The notes under the pieces: model-generated
The model's input: the letters and a program-made list of their open reading frames with translations, nothing else
Database searches by the model: none
Told to the model about the DNA's origin: nothing
Shown here: in pieces, positions 36,517-47,069 of the stretch
Layout of the letters: each line of letters starts with the position of its first letter
How positions within the stretch are numbered: position 1 is the stretch's first letter
Translations under genes and position numbers: made by a program
Source of the DNA: Sandaracinaceae bacterium
GTDB lineage: Bacteria; Myxococcota_A; Polyangia; Polyangiales; Sandaracinaceae
Direction of reading: 5' to 3'
NCBI GenBank assembly: GCA_019637095.1
Contig: JAHBWG010000009.1
Location: 99,768 to 163,767, forward strand
Length of the DNA stretch: 64,000 bases

Positions 36517-36554
36517 GGATCCGTTGCGATGCCCGGTCGTGACGGATCCGTCGC
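36517..36554. repeat. Direct repeat GGATCCGTYGC, 27 bp apart
   Basis: GGATCCGTTGC at 36517-36527 and GGATCCGTCGC at 36544-36554. The second copy is embedded in the perfect 12-bp palindrome GACGGATCCGTC (36541-36552). It could be an operator for the AIM24 cluster starting 200 bp downstream. Confidence 0.35.
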
Positions 36555-36755
36555 ACGATCGCCTCGCAAGCCGCTGAAACCACGATGTTATCGCGAAGTG
36601 CGTCGCGCGCTTCGCACCTCGCCGAAGCCCGTCGAACCGGCTCTGGAGGGGTCGCGAACGTGACGAACGTGTGACGGGAGGCCTCGGTTGCGCCGCGATC
36701 GCGGTTCGCGGTACAAGGCCGTTCCGACGGGCGGGGCCCGGTCGAGGGGAGTCCA

Positions 36756-37523
36756 ATGCAACCTGAGATGCACGCACCGCAGCCGCACGCTGCGCCGCAC
36801 GCGCCCGTGGCGCCCGCCGGCGGCGGTCTCCAACACGCGATCACCCACGGGCCGTCGTTCGCGATGCTGCGCGTCGACCTGCAGCCCGGTCAGGTGCTCG
36901 TCGCCGAGGCCGGCTCGATGGTCGCGCGCCACAAGCACGTGGGCATGGAGGTGAAGATGAACGCCGGGTCGAACCCGGGGTTCTTCGCCAAGCTCAAGGC
37001 GTTCTTCATCGCGATGATCCGCAAGGTGGTCGGCGGCGAGACGTTCTTCGTCAACCACTTTTCCGCGCAACAGCCGGGCAGCGTGTGGGTCGCGCCGACG
37101 ATGAGCGGCTCGGTGCAGTACCGGCGGCTCGCCGGCGAGACGCTCACGCTCTCCACCGGCGCCTACGTGGCGTCGTCGGGGCCGCTCGAGATGAAGATGA
37201 AGTTCGGCGGGCTCAGGTCGCTGCTCGCCAAGGAGGGCGCGTTCTTCCTCCAGCTCTCGGGGCACGGCGACCTCTGGTTCAACAGCTACGGCGGCATCAC
37301 GCCGATCGACGTCAACGGCCGCTACATCGTCGACAACGGCCACCTCGTCGGCTTCGAGGGCAACCTCACCTTCGACATCAAGACGGCCGGCGGCGGCATG
37401 ATGGGGTTCATGGCGTCCGGTGAGGGGCTCGTCTGCGAGTTCCAGGGCCAGGGCCGCGTCTACATCCAATCCCGGAACACCGCGACGCTGGTGGACTGGC
37501 TCACCAAGCTCATGGGCGGCTGA
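36756..37523 (+). CDS. AIM24-family protein, paralogue 1
   Basis: A 255-residue AIM24/TIGR00266 protein with a His/Pro/Ala-rich extension (1-28) absent from its neighbours. The domain shows MLRVDLQPGQVLVAEAGSMV, VVGGETFFVNHFSAQQPGSV, LAKEGAFFLQLSGHGDLWFN, SYGGITPIDVNGRYIVDNGHLV and SGEGLVCEFQGQGRVYIQSR. The fold is a beta-helix-like prism; in yeast AIM24 supports mitochondrial inner-membrane organisation, while in bacteria the role is unknown. A GAGGGG about 6 bases upstream serves as ribosome-binding site. First gene of a four-gene run. Confidence 0.88.
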   Translation: MQPEMHAPQPHAAPHAPVAPAGGGLQHAITHGPSFAMLRVDLQPGQVLVAEAGSMVARHKHVGMEVKMNAGSNPGFFAKLKAFFIAMIRKVVGGETFFVNHFSAQQPGSVWVAPTMSGSVQYRRLAGETLTLSTGAYVASSGPLEMKMKFGGLRSLLAKEGAFFLQLSGHGDLWFNSYGGITPIDVNGRYIVDNGHLVGFEGNLTFDIKTAGGGMMGFMASGEGLVCEFQGQGRVYIQSRNTATLVDWLTKLMGG

Positions 37524-37539
37524 AGGGAGTACTGCCGAG

Positions 37540-38220
37540 ATGCCTCACTTCGAGATCGGGTACCGGCCGGCGCACTCGCTCGCCAAGGTCCAGCTCCAGC
37601 CCAACGAGTCGCTGGTCGCCGAGTCCGGCGCGATGGTCGGCATGAGCACCAACGTGCACATGCAGACGCAGTCGAGCGGCGGCTTGATGGGCGGGCTCAA
37701 GCGGATGTTCGGCGGCGAGTCCTTCTTCCGCAACACCTTCACCGCGCAGAACGGGCCGGGCGAGGTCCTGCTCGCGCACGCCCTCTGCGGCGACATGACC
37801 GTGCTCGAGCTGACGCCGGCCGGCTACTTCATCCAGAACTCGGCCTACATCGCGTCGACGCCCGACGTGAACATCGAGACGCAGACCGGCGGCTTCCGCG
37901 GCTTCTTCAGCGGCGCCGGCGTGTTCATCCTCAAGGCGACGTCGCAGCAGCCGGGCAAGGTCCTCATCGGCGCGTTCGGCGGGATCGAGGAGCTCGTCTG
38001 CGACGGCAACATGGTGATCGACACCGGCCACCTCGTCGCGTGGGACGCGACGCTCACCTACAAGATCGGCAAGAGCGGCGCCGGCTGGATCGCCTCGATC
38101 CTCTCCGGCGAGGGCCTCGTCTGCGACTTCCAGGGGCAGGGGAGGATCTGGATCCAGTCGCGTAATCCCGTCGAGTACGGCCAGACGGTCGGGGCGATGC
38201 TCCCGCCGAGGAACGGTTGA
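37540..38220 (+). CDS. AIM24-family protein, paralogue 2
   Basis: A 226-residue single-domain member: VQLQPNESLVAESGAMVGMS, FGGESFFRNTFTAQNGPGEV, FSGAGVFILKATSQQPGKVL, AFGGIEELVCDGNMVIDTGH and SGEGLVCDFQGQGRIWIQSR. It starts 16 bp after paralogue 1, with GAAGGGAG as ribosome-binding site, and shares the C-terminal SGEGLVC-FQGQGR block almost exactly with both neighbours, so the set arose by tandem duplication and then diverged in the N-terminal half. Confidence 0.88.
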   Translation: MPHFEIGYRPAHSLAKVQLQPNESLVAESGAMVGMSTNVHMQTQSSGGLMGGLKRMFGGESFFRNTFTAQNGPGEVLLAHALCGDMTVLELTPAGYFIQNSAYIASTPDVNIETQTGGFRGFFSGAGVFILKATSQQPGKVLIGAFGGIEELVCDGNMVIDTGHLVAWDATLTYKIGKSGAGWIASILSGEGLVCDFQGQGRIWIQSRNPVEYGQTVGAMLPPRNG

Positions 38221-38224
38221 TCCC

Positions 38225-38908
38225 ATGCGCTACGAGCTGGTGGACAAGCCCGACTTCTCGATGGTGAAGGTCACCTTCGACGCGCCGGGCGAGAAGATGG
38301 TGGTCGAGTCGGCGGCGATGGTCGCGCGCAGCGCGGAGATGAGCATGGAGACGAATATGCGCGGCGGGCTCATGGCCGCGGCCAAGCGCAAGCTGCTCGG
38401 CGGCGAGAGCATCTTCCAGAACACGTTCACGGCGTCGGCGCCCGGCGAGACGCTGTACTTCGCGCCGGCCCCCGAGGGCGACGTCGAGGTGCTCGAGCTC
38501 GACGGCAGCTACTCGGTGATGATGAGCTCGGGCGCGTTCCTCGGCAGCGCACCGACGGTCACGCTCGACACGAAGTGGGGTGGCGCGCGCGGGTTCTTCA
38601 GCGGCACGGGCCTGTTCCTGCTCAAGGCCGACGGCCAAGGCCCGGTCTTCTTCTCCTGCTACGGGGGGCTGCACGCGGTCGACGTCGGCCCCGGCGGCTA
38701 CATCTGCGACACGAGCCACGTCGTCGCGTTCACGAGCGGGCTCACCTACACCGTCCAGAAGATCGGCGGCCTCAAAAGCCTGTTCTTCAGCGGCGAGGGC
38801 CTCGTCTGCAACTTCCAGGGCCAGGGTCGGCTCTGGATCTCGACGCGCAATCCGTCGTCGCTCGCGAGCTTCATCCTCCCGTACCGCCCGGTGAAGCGCT
38901 CCAACTGA
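38225..38908 (+). CDS. AIM24-family protein, paralogue 3
   Basis: A 227-residue member: VTFDAPGEKMVVESAAMVAR, LLGGESIFQNTFTASAPGET, FSGTGLFLLKADGQGPVFFS, GGLHAVDVGPGGYICDTSHV and SGEGLVCNFQGQGRLWISTR. It begins 4 bp after paralogue 2 and is followed 7 bp later by the phosphatase-barrel gene, so all four are probably one transcript. Three non-identical paralogues could assemble into a hetero-oligomer; this is inference. Confidence 0.88.
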   Translation: MRYELVDKPDFSMVKVTFDAPGEKMVVESAAMVARSAEMSMETNMRGGLMAAAKRKLLGGESIFQNTFTASAPGETLYFAPAPEGDVEVLELDGSYSVMMSSGAFLGSAPTVTLDTKWGGARGFFSGTGLFLLKADGQGPVFFSCYGGLHAVDVGPGGYICDTSHVVAFTSGLTYTVQKIGGLKSLFFSGEGLVCNFQGQGRLWISTRNPSSLASFILPYRPVKRSN

Positions 38909-38915
38909 GCCCTCG

Positions 38916-41309
38916 GTGACGCGGCGCTTCGGTCGGATCGCGCTCGCCTGCGCGCTCGCCTGCGCGCCGGCTCGAGCGTGGGCGCAGGCGCGGGAGGCGC
39001 CCGTCCAGACGATCGCGCGCGTGATCGCGTCGGGCGACGTCGAGGGGCGCTTCGCCCGGCCCGTCTGCGACCGCGTCGACACGCTCGCGCCCTCGAACCA
39101 CGCGCTCTACACGTACGCGCTCCAGCGCAACGCGAACGACCCGGACCACCCGATGGTCATCGACACCGGCGGGTTGCTCGCGCCGCACGGCGTCGCGCGC
39201 TTCAGCGCGCAGCGCAGCCCGGACGCGCTCGCGCGCATGGTGCGCGACCTCGGCTACCGCGCGCTCGCCTTCGGCCTCAACGACCTCGCCGCGCCGCGCC
39301 GGCCGACGATCGCCGTCGCGCGCGAGCTGCGCGCGCATGGGATCCCCACCATCGCCAGCAATCTTCGTTGCGCCCCCGAGGCGCGCGCGCTGTGCGAGGA
39401 GCTCGTCGACGCGAGCGACGGCGTCTCGATGCACCGGGTGAACGGCCGGCTCATGGCGGTGATCGCCGTGCTGCGGCCGGCCGCGCGGCGCTTCGTCTCG
39501 CCGGCGCGGGCGCGCGGCATCGTGCTCGAGGACCCGGCCGAGACGATCGTGCGCTTCACGCGCATGGCCCGCGAGCGCGGCGCCGAGCTCGTGCTGGCGG
39601 TCGTCGACGATCACGTCGAGGGCGGCGCGCTCGGGCTCGCGAGCGGCCTGCCCGCGGACGCGCGGCCCGATCTCATCCTGGTGAGCGGGCAGGAGCAGCT
39701 CCTCTTCGCGCGCCCGCGCACCGTGCAGCCGGTCATCGTCGGCCCGCCGGAGGGCGACGGCGTCGAGATCCTGATCCGCGACAGCCTCGAGATGCGGGAG
39801 GGCTACGAGTTCCTCGCGCAGCCGCTCGGCGATCGCGGCGTGTCGGTGGCGGCGCCGGTGCGCGAGTGGATCGACGCGATCGGCGCGGACTACTGCGCCG
39901 AGTGGGGGCGCCCGCTCGCCGGAGGCACGCTCGGTGAAGCGTTCGGACCCACCGACATGCTGCGGCTCGTGGCGGAGGTGATCCGCGAGGCGGCCGGCGC
40001 GGACGTCGCGATCCTCAATCGCCAAGCCCTCGACGGTCGCTGGTCCCCTTCGCAGGAGGGCTCGCTCACCGCGAGCGACGTGAACATCGCGCTCGAGTAC
40101 GACGACCCGTTGCAGGTCGCGGAGGTCGACGAGCGCTGGCTCAAGAGCCTCGCACGCAACGCGCAGGAGCGCGGCCGGCTCGTCACGCCGGGCCTCACCT
40201 GGACGGGCACGGGCGCGGCGATCGCGGTGAAGGTGGGCGGGCACCCGGTGGAGGCGCGCGCGCGCTATCGCGTCGTGACGATCCGGTTCCTCGCGGCAGG
40301 CGGCGACGAGGACCTCGTGCCGCCGCTCGGCCGGCTCGGGCACTGGGAGACGCTCGGCGAGGCGTCGCTGCGCTCGACGACGCTCGCCTTCCTCGAGACG
40401 CCGCGCGAGCGCGATCCGCGGCAGAGCCTGGCCGACGCGGAGGGGACGCTCGAGTGGCAGTTCCGCGCGGACGCCGACCTGACCTTCACCGGCTCGAGCA
40501 TCGGCAACCCGCGCCGCCGCTGCACCGAGGAGATGCGCAGGATGGACCCCGCGCGCTGCGACGCGGACGGCTTCCTGCTCACCGACGGGATGCGCGTGAA
40601 CGCGTACGACGCGACGCAGCTCTCGCTCGCCGACGTGATCACGTTCGGGTTCAACGTGAACCTGGCCGCCAACGCGGCCGCGCCCGACTGGACCTGGCAG
40701 AACACGGCGAGCTTCCTCTACCGCACGGCGTGGACGGAGCGGGCGGGCTCGTTCGTCGAGGCGGTCGATCAGATCCGCGCGCGCTCGACGCTCTCGTGGC
40801 GCGGCCTGCGGCAGGGCGGCGCCGCCGAGTGGTACCTGCCCGACCCGACCGCGGACCTGTTCATCGAGACGGAGTTCACCGAGCCGGACGGACGCGGCTA
40901 CCACTGGTTCCTCACGCGCCCGACGCTCGGCTTCCGCTTCCAGCTCGTCGACAAGCTCCAGCTCCAGATCAACGGCGGCATGCAGGTGCAGGCGCTGCAG
41001 CCGGACGCGCAGGTCGAGGGCGGGCTCGGCGCGACGATGACGCTCGCGCCGTGGGACATGATCGCCTTCGATCAGCAGTTCGCGCGGCTCGCGTTCACGT
41101 TCGACTACTTCCTCACCTTCAACGACGCGCTCGCGCACGGCGTGCTGCGCGGGACGCTCGACACGTCGTTCGACCTCGCGGGGCCGCTCGCGCTCACGCT
41201 GCAGGCCAACGTCTACCTCGAGCACCAGAGCGCGCAGGAGGTGGGCGCCGCGGTCAGCGTGACCGCCGGCCTGCGGCTCGGCTACCTCGGCCGCGCCGTC
41301 GGGCCCTGA
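38916..41309 (+). CDS. 5'-nucleotidase-like protein fused to a C-terminal barrel, degenerate metal sites
   Basis: A 797-residue exported protein (signal peptide 1-24, ending ARAWA). Residues 30-280 follow the metallophosphoesterase layout of UshA-type 5'-nucleotidases and 300-500 the C-terminal nucleotidase domain (VREWIDAIGADYCAE, LGEAFGPTDMLRLVAEVIRE, ADVAILNRQALDG, TLEWQFRADADL). The metal-ligand motifs are missing: NDxHG reads ASGDVEGRF, GNHE reads GLNDLAAP, and later GHTH-type His are not evident. Residues 500-797 are alternating aromatic strands (WTWQNTASFLYRTAW, GFRFQLVDKLQLQINGG, RLAFTFDYFLTF, VSVTAGLRLGYLG), suggesting an outer-membrane barrel. GTG start. Confidence 0.7.
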   Translation: MTRRFGRIALACALACAPARAWAQAREAPVQTIARVIASGDVEGRFARPVCDRVDTLAPSNHALYTYALQRNANDPDHPMVIDTGGLLAPHGVARFSAQRSPDALARMVRDLGYRALAFGLNDLAAPRRPTIAVARELRAHGIPTIASNLRCAPEARALCEELVDASDGVSMHRVNGRLMAVIAVLRPAARRFVSPARARGIVLEDPAETIVRFTRMARERGAELVLAVVDDHVEGGALGLASGLPADARPDLILVSGQEQLLFARPRTVQPVIVGPPEGDGVEILIRDSLEMREGYEFLAQPLGDRGVSVAAPVREWIDAIGADYCAEWGRPLAGGTLGEAFGPTDMLRLVAEVIREAAGADVAILNRQALDGRWSPSQEGSLTASDVNIALEYDDPLQVAEVDERWLKSLARNAQERGRLVTPGLTWTGTGAAIAVKVGGHPVEARARYRVVTIRFLAAGGDEDLVPPLGRLGHWETLGEASLRSTTLAFLETPRERDPRQSLADAEGTLEWQFRADADLTFTGSSIGNPRRRCTEEMRRMDPARCDADGFLLTDGMRVNAYDATQLSLADVITFGFNVNLAANAAAPDWTWQNTASFLYRTAWTERAGSFVEAVDQIRARSTLSWRGLRQGGAAEWYLPDPTADLFIETEFTEPDGRGYHWFLTRPTLGFRFQLVDKLQLQINGGMQVQALQPDAQVEGGLGATMTLAPWDMIAFDQQFARLAFTFDYFLTFNDALAHGVLRGTLDTSFDLAGPLALTLQANVYLEHQSAQEVGAAVSVTAGLRLGYLGRAVGP

Positions 41310-41400
41310 GCGCGGGCTCCGAGAGCGGTCGACCGCGCGCCGGCCATCCGTTATGGTCCCGCGCCGGTGCTCGGGCGGGAGCCCGGTAGGAGGAGAACGG

Positions 41401-41739
41401 ATGCTTCGGAACATGCTCATGGGGCTCGTCGTCGCGCTCGCCGCCGGGTGCAGCAGCGGCGTCGGCAACGACGGCGCGGAGGTCGGCGGCAGCTGCGTGG
41501 TCAGCAGCGACTGCACGGTGCTCTCGCGCTGCCTGACCGGGCCGCGCTGGCCCGGCGGCCACTGCGCGTGGTCGTGCGACAGCACGGCGGACTGCCCGGA
41601 CGGATCGGTCTGCGTCGAGTCGGACGGCGGGATCTGCGTCGTGGACTGCAACGAGTGCCGCACCGACGACGGCTACGCCTGCGTCGACTACCCGGCGCGC
41701 GGCGCGGGCGGCACGGTGCGCGGCTGCGGCGTCCCCTGA
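41401..41739 (+). CDS. Small cysteine-rich lipoprotein
   Basis: A 112-residue lipoprotein with MLMGLVVALAAGC as signal and lipobox (Cys at about 17). The mature part contains 12 or so Cys in the spacing C-VVSSDC-x5-C, HCAWSCDSTADCPDGSVC, GICVVDCNEC and YACVDY, a disulfide-rich Dickkopf/EGF-like pattern common in myxobacterial lipoproteins. AGGAGGAG lies 5-6 bases before the ATG. It converges on the second kinase gene 18 bp away. No function is known. Confidence 0.75.
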   Translation: MLRNMLMGLVVALAAGCSSGVGNDGAEVGGSCVVSSDCTVLSRCLTGPRWPGGHCAWSCDSTADCPDGSVCVESDGGICVVDCNECRTDDGYACVDYPARGAGGTVRGCGVP

Positions 41740-41757
41740 CGCGACGAGCTCGGGCGC

Positions 41758-42801
<1,044 letters not shown>

Positions 42802-42965
42802 GCACCTCCCAGCGCTCAGCGTAGAGCAGGCGTGCCGGGTGAGGCCAGACTGTCGTTACGCAAGGGAAGTTGCGGGTCGCGATCGAAGACTCGGGTTGGA
42901 TCGAGCGCCCGCGCTGTCGAGGACCCGTCGAGGTCGGGTCACCGCGGCGCGGACGGGTGGGAGGT

Positions 42966-43063
42966 TTGGAACGCCCCAACGCCCCGCGATGACGGGCGCT
43001 CGCGGCCCCCGCCGCGCTCGGACTGCTGGGGAGCGGCCCCGCTGCGGCTCTGCCGCAGCGGGG
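42966..43063. repeat. Intergenic TTGGAACG motif and 12-bp perfect hairpin
   Basis: TTGGAACG at 42966-42973 and a hairpin CCCCGCTGCGGC (43037-43048) / GCCGCAGCGGGG (43052-43063) with a TCT loop. It shares the element types of the 32.6 kb block, including the string GCCCCGCGATG. The 353-bp gap 42802-43154 lies between divergent genes, so a terminator role is unlikely for the hairpin; nothing else is recognisable in the gap. Confidence 0.5.
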
Positions 43064-43154
43064 GGTGTGCGAAGCATGCGAAGCACCTCGGCAGACTCGG
43101 CGCGCGGTTCCCTTCGTGCCGCACCGCCGGTTGGTGGTACACACGAGCGCAGAG

Positions 43155-45671
43155 ATGCTCGCGGCGGTGCATGAGGAGGATCGAGCGCCCGGCGAGGGGT
43201 TCTTGGTCCTCTGGCTCGGCGGTCCGGGTGCGTGGGAGCCGCGCGTGCACGGCCGCCTCGGCGCGGCGGGCGTGCGCGTCGAGGGCGTCGGCCTCGACGT
43301 GCTCGTCGAGCGCGCGTGCGGGCGTGCGCCGGACCTCGTCGTCCTGACGGGCGCCGCCGCGGACGCCCCGCGGGACATCGTCGCGCGCCTGGCCGCCAAG
43401 CACCCCGCGGGCGCGATCCCGGTGATCGCGATCGGGGCCCCGGAGCGCGCGCGCCCCAAGCCCAGGAGCCACTACGGCCTCGTCGCCTCGCTCGACCGCG
43501 ACACCGAGCCCGACACGCTCGCCAAGCAGATCGTCGCTCTGCTCCGGGGGCTCTCTCGGCGCCCCGCGAAGTGGCGCATCAAGGCGGGGCGCGCCGACCT
43601 CGCGGCGGTCACGGAGCGGTTCACGAAGAACGCGCGCTCGGGCCTGCTCGTCGCGCCGGGCGCGGGGGCCATCGCGTTCGATCACGAGGCCGGCGTCGCG
43701 CCGCCGCCCGAGGTCCTGCTCACCGCGCTCGCGTCACGCGAGCTCGAGCACCTCACGCTCCACGAGCGCCCGCCCGGGCGCGTCCGGCTGCTCGACGAGG
43801 TGCCGCCCGAGGACCAGACCGCGCCGCCGCTCGCGGGCACCCGCGTCGTCGTCATCGACGCGGATCTCGGGCGCGCCGGCCGCCTCGCGCAGCGCATCGA
43901 GGCCGCCGGCGCCCAGGCCCGTGCGGTGGAGCTCGACCGCGGCGCCATCGCGGCCGCCCGCTCGCTCGACCCGACCGCGATCGTCGTGAGCGCGCACGGC
44001 CTCGCGCGCGCCGCGTGCGAGCCGCTCTGGAGCGAGCCGCGCCTCGCCGACGCCGCGCTCCTCGTCGCCTCGGAGCGCGCCCTGTCGCTGCCCGCGGCGC
44101 AGCTCCTCCCCTGCATCGCGGAGCGCTGCGCGGTGGAGGTCGCCCTGCGCGCGCGGCTCGCGAAGGGGGAGTCGCTCGCGGAGCGCCTCGAGACGCTCGG
44201 GACCGCCCGCTGGCTCAAGGTGCTCGGCAAGATCCCGGGCGACGTGACGCTCCGCGTCTACGCCGCCGCCGGGCGCGGGCGCGTCGATCTCTCCGGCGGG
44301 CGAGTGCGCGGCGCGGCGTTCCGGCCATCCGACGGCCGCATGGCGGGGATCGACGGCCGCGCCGCGATCGACGCGCTCATGGCGCTGCCGTTCGGGCGCG
44401 TGCTCGCGGGCTCGGCCGAGGGGATCGGGCGGCTCGAGGGCGTCCGCAGCGCGCGCAGAACGAGCATCATCGGCGAGATCGGCGAGACGCCCGCCGAGCG
44501 CGTGGCGAGGCCCCGCACCGGCAAAGGGCTCGTCGCGGAGGAGGTCTTCCTGCACGCGCCGGATCGCACGGGGAAGCCGGCCGACAGCTTCGCGCCCGAG
44601 CGCGCGCGGCGCGAGCCGACCACGCACCCACCGCCCGGGGTCCCGATCGACGGGCTCGGCGACGACGACGACGACTTCGACCTGCCGACCCGCAACTACA
44701 CCGCCGACGCGATGGCCGAGCTGCAGGCCGAGCTGCGCAGCGCGGCCAAGCTCTCGGAGAGGGCGCCCGAGCCGCCGAGGCGGCGCGTGCCCAGCGAGCC
44801 GCCTGCCCCGTTGACGCCGCGCCCGCCCGCGCCCGCGCCGCGGGCCGAGGAGAGCCTCTTCGATCCGACGCCGCCGCGCCCCACCTCCTCCGCGCCGCCG
44901 GCGGCGCGCTCGGATCCGCCAGCTCGCGCGCCCGCCTCGGTGCGGCCGCTGCCCCCGCCCCTCGCGGGAGGGCCCGCGCCGGACGCGGCGCCGAGCGCTC
45001 GGCGCAACGCGCCCTGGTTCGCCGCGGGGGTCGCGGTGGCCTTGCTCGCGGGTGGCTACGCGGCGTGGCGACTCTCGGCCGAGCCGACGGCGCCCGCGCT
45101 CGGCGCACCCACCGCCACACCCGCGCCTGCGCGCCCGCCCGGAGAAGCGCGACCCGCGCCCGAAGACGATCGACCCTCGGAAGGCACGACGAGCCCCGAG
45201 CCGGTCGACGACGACGCGCTCGGCGCGGAGCCCCCCGAGCCCGCGGGGGAGGACGCCCAGGAGGACCACGAGGTCGAGCCGGGCGCGATCCGGCTGCCGC
45301 CCGAGGACGCGACGGTCGACGAGCTGCTCGCGCAGGCGGCCGCCGCGCAACGCCGCGCGCACTTCACGGCCGCCGAGACCTACGCGCGGCAGGCGCTCGC
45401 GATCGCGCCGGCGCACGCGGGGGCGGCCTACCGCCTCGCCCTCTCGCTCCACCGCCAGCGCCGCTACGAGGAGGCGCTCAGCTGGACCGAGCGCGCCGAC
45501 GAGTGGGACCCGGCGGATCCGCGCGCGAGCGCGCTGCGCGGCGACGTGTACATGCGCATGGGTCGCTTCATGTCTGCGGCGGGAGCCTACCGGGCCGCGC
45601 TCGAGGTCGAGCCCAACTTCGGCCCCGCGCAGCGGGGCCTCGAGCGGCTGCGCGCCCGCGGCGTCGAGTAG
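43155..45671 (+). CDS. Pseudo-receiver / DUF4388-like / TPR transmembrane signalling protein
   Basis: An 838-residue protein. Two receiver-like segments appear (about 12-115 and 230-330): LVLWLGGPGAWEPRVHGRL to RAPDLVVLTGAA, and RVVVIDADLGRAGRLAQRIE to AIVVSAHG. At the phospho-Asp position the first has Thr and the second Ser, so both look non-phosphorylatable. A DUF4388-like segment (GDVTLRVYAAAGRGRVDLSG) follows, then a 150-residue Pro/Ala linker, one membrane span (PWFAAGVAVALLAGGYAAW, about 618-636) and C-terminal TPRs (AETYARQALAIAPAHAGAAY, EEALSWTERADEWDP). The start is uncertain by up to 30 codons. Confidence 0.7.
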   Translation: MLAAVHEEDRAPGEGFLVLWLGGPGAWEPRVHGRLGAAGVRVEGVGLDVLVERACGRAPDLVVLTGAAADAPRDIVARLAAKHPAGAIPVIAIGAPERARPKPRSHYGLVASLDRDTEPDTLAKQIVALLRGLSRRPAKWRIKAGRADLAAVTERFTKNARSGLLVAPGAGAIAFDHEAGVAPPPEVLLTALASRELEHLTLHERPPGRVRLLDEVPPEDQTAPPLAGTRVVVIDADLGRAGRLAQRIEAAGAQARAVELDRGAIAAARSLDPTAIVVSAHGLARAACEPLWSEPRLADAALLVASERALSLPAAQLLPCIAERCAVEVALRARLAKGESLAERLETLGTARWLKVLGKIPGDVTLRVYAAAGRGRVDLSGGRVRGAAFRPSDGRMAGIDGRAAIDALMALPFGRVLAGSAEGIGRLEGVRSARRTSIIGEIGETPAERVARPRTGKGLVAEEVFLHAPDRTGKPADSFAPERARREPTTHPPPGVPIDGLGDDDDDFDLPTRNYTADAMAELQAELRSAAKLSERAPEPPRRRVPSEPPAPLTPRPPAPAPRAEESLFDPTPPRPTSSAPPAARSDPPARAPASVRPLPPPLAGGPAPDAAPSARRNAPWFAAGVAVALLAGGYAAWRLSAEPTAPALGAPTATPAPARPPGEARPAPEDDRPSEGTTSPEPVDDDALGAEPPEPAGEDAQEDHEVEPGAIRLPPEDATVDELLAQAAAAQRRAHFTAAETYARQALAIAPAHAGAAYRLALSLHRQRRYEEALSWTERADEWDPADPRASALRGDVYMRMGRFMSAAGAYRAALEVEPNFGPAQRGLERLRARGVE

Positions 45672-45818
45672 CCGCCGCGCGCGCGATCGCGCGGAGCGGA
45701 TAGCTCCGTATCCACACGGCGCGCCCTGCGTCGTGCCCGGCGCGGGGCGCAGCTGCCCGCGGCCGGACGGCACGCGCGGTGCTCGGTGGGCGGCGCGAAC
45801 GAGCGCGAAGGAGATGCC

Positions 45819-47054
<1,236 letters not shown>

Positions 47055-47069
47055 GGGCATGCTCGCTGG

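Larger units (their letters stand above)
36058..36755. other. 698-bp divergent regulatory region between nrdJ and the AIM24 cluster
   Basis: No gene is supported here. It is the longest non-coding stretch of the window and its middle (about 36280-36470) is markedly AT-richer than average. It holds a candidate nrdJ promoter, two NrdR-like palindromes, a GGATCCGTYGC direct repeat and a tandem AGGTCACGTAAGGTCATG. I looked for a cobalamin-riboswitch B12 box on the nrdJ strand and did not see one. Confidence 0.6.

Noticed and set aside
43037..43063. Rho-independent terminator
   Set aside because: Perfect stem, but it lies between divergent genes and has no U tract, so it was listed as a repeat instead.
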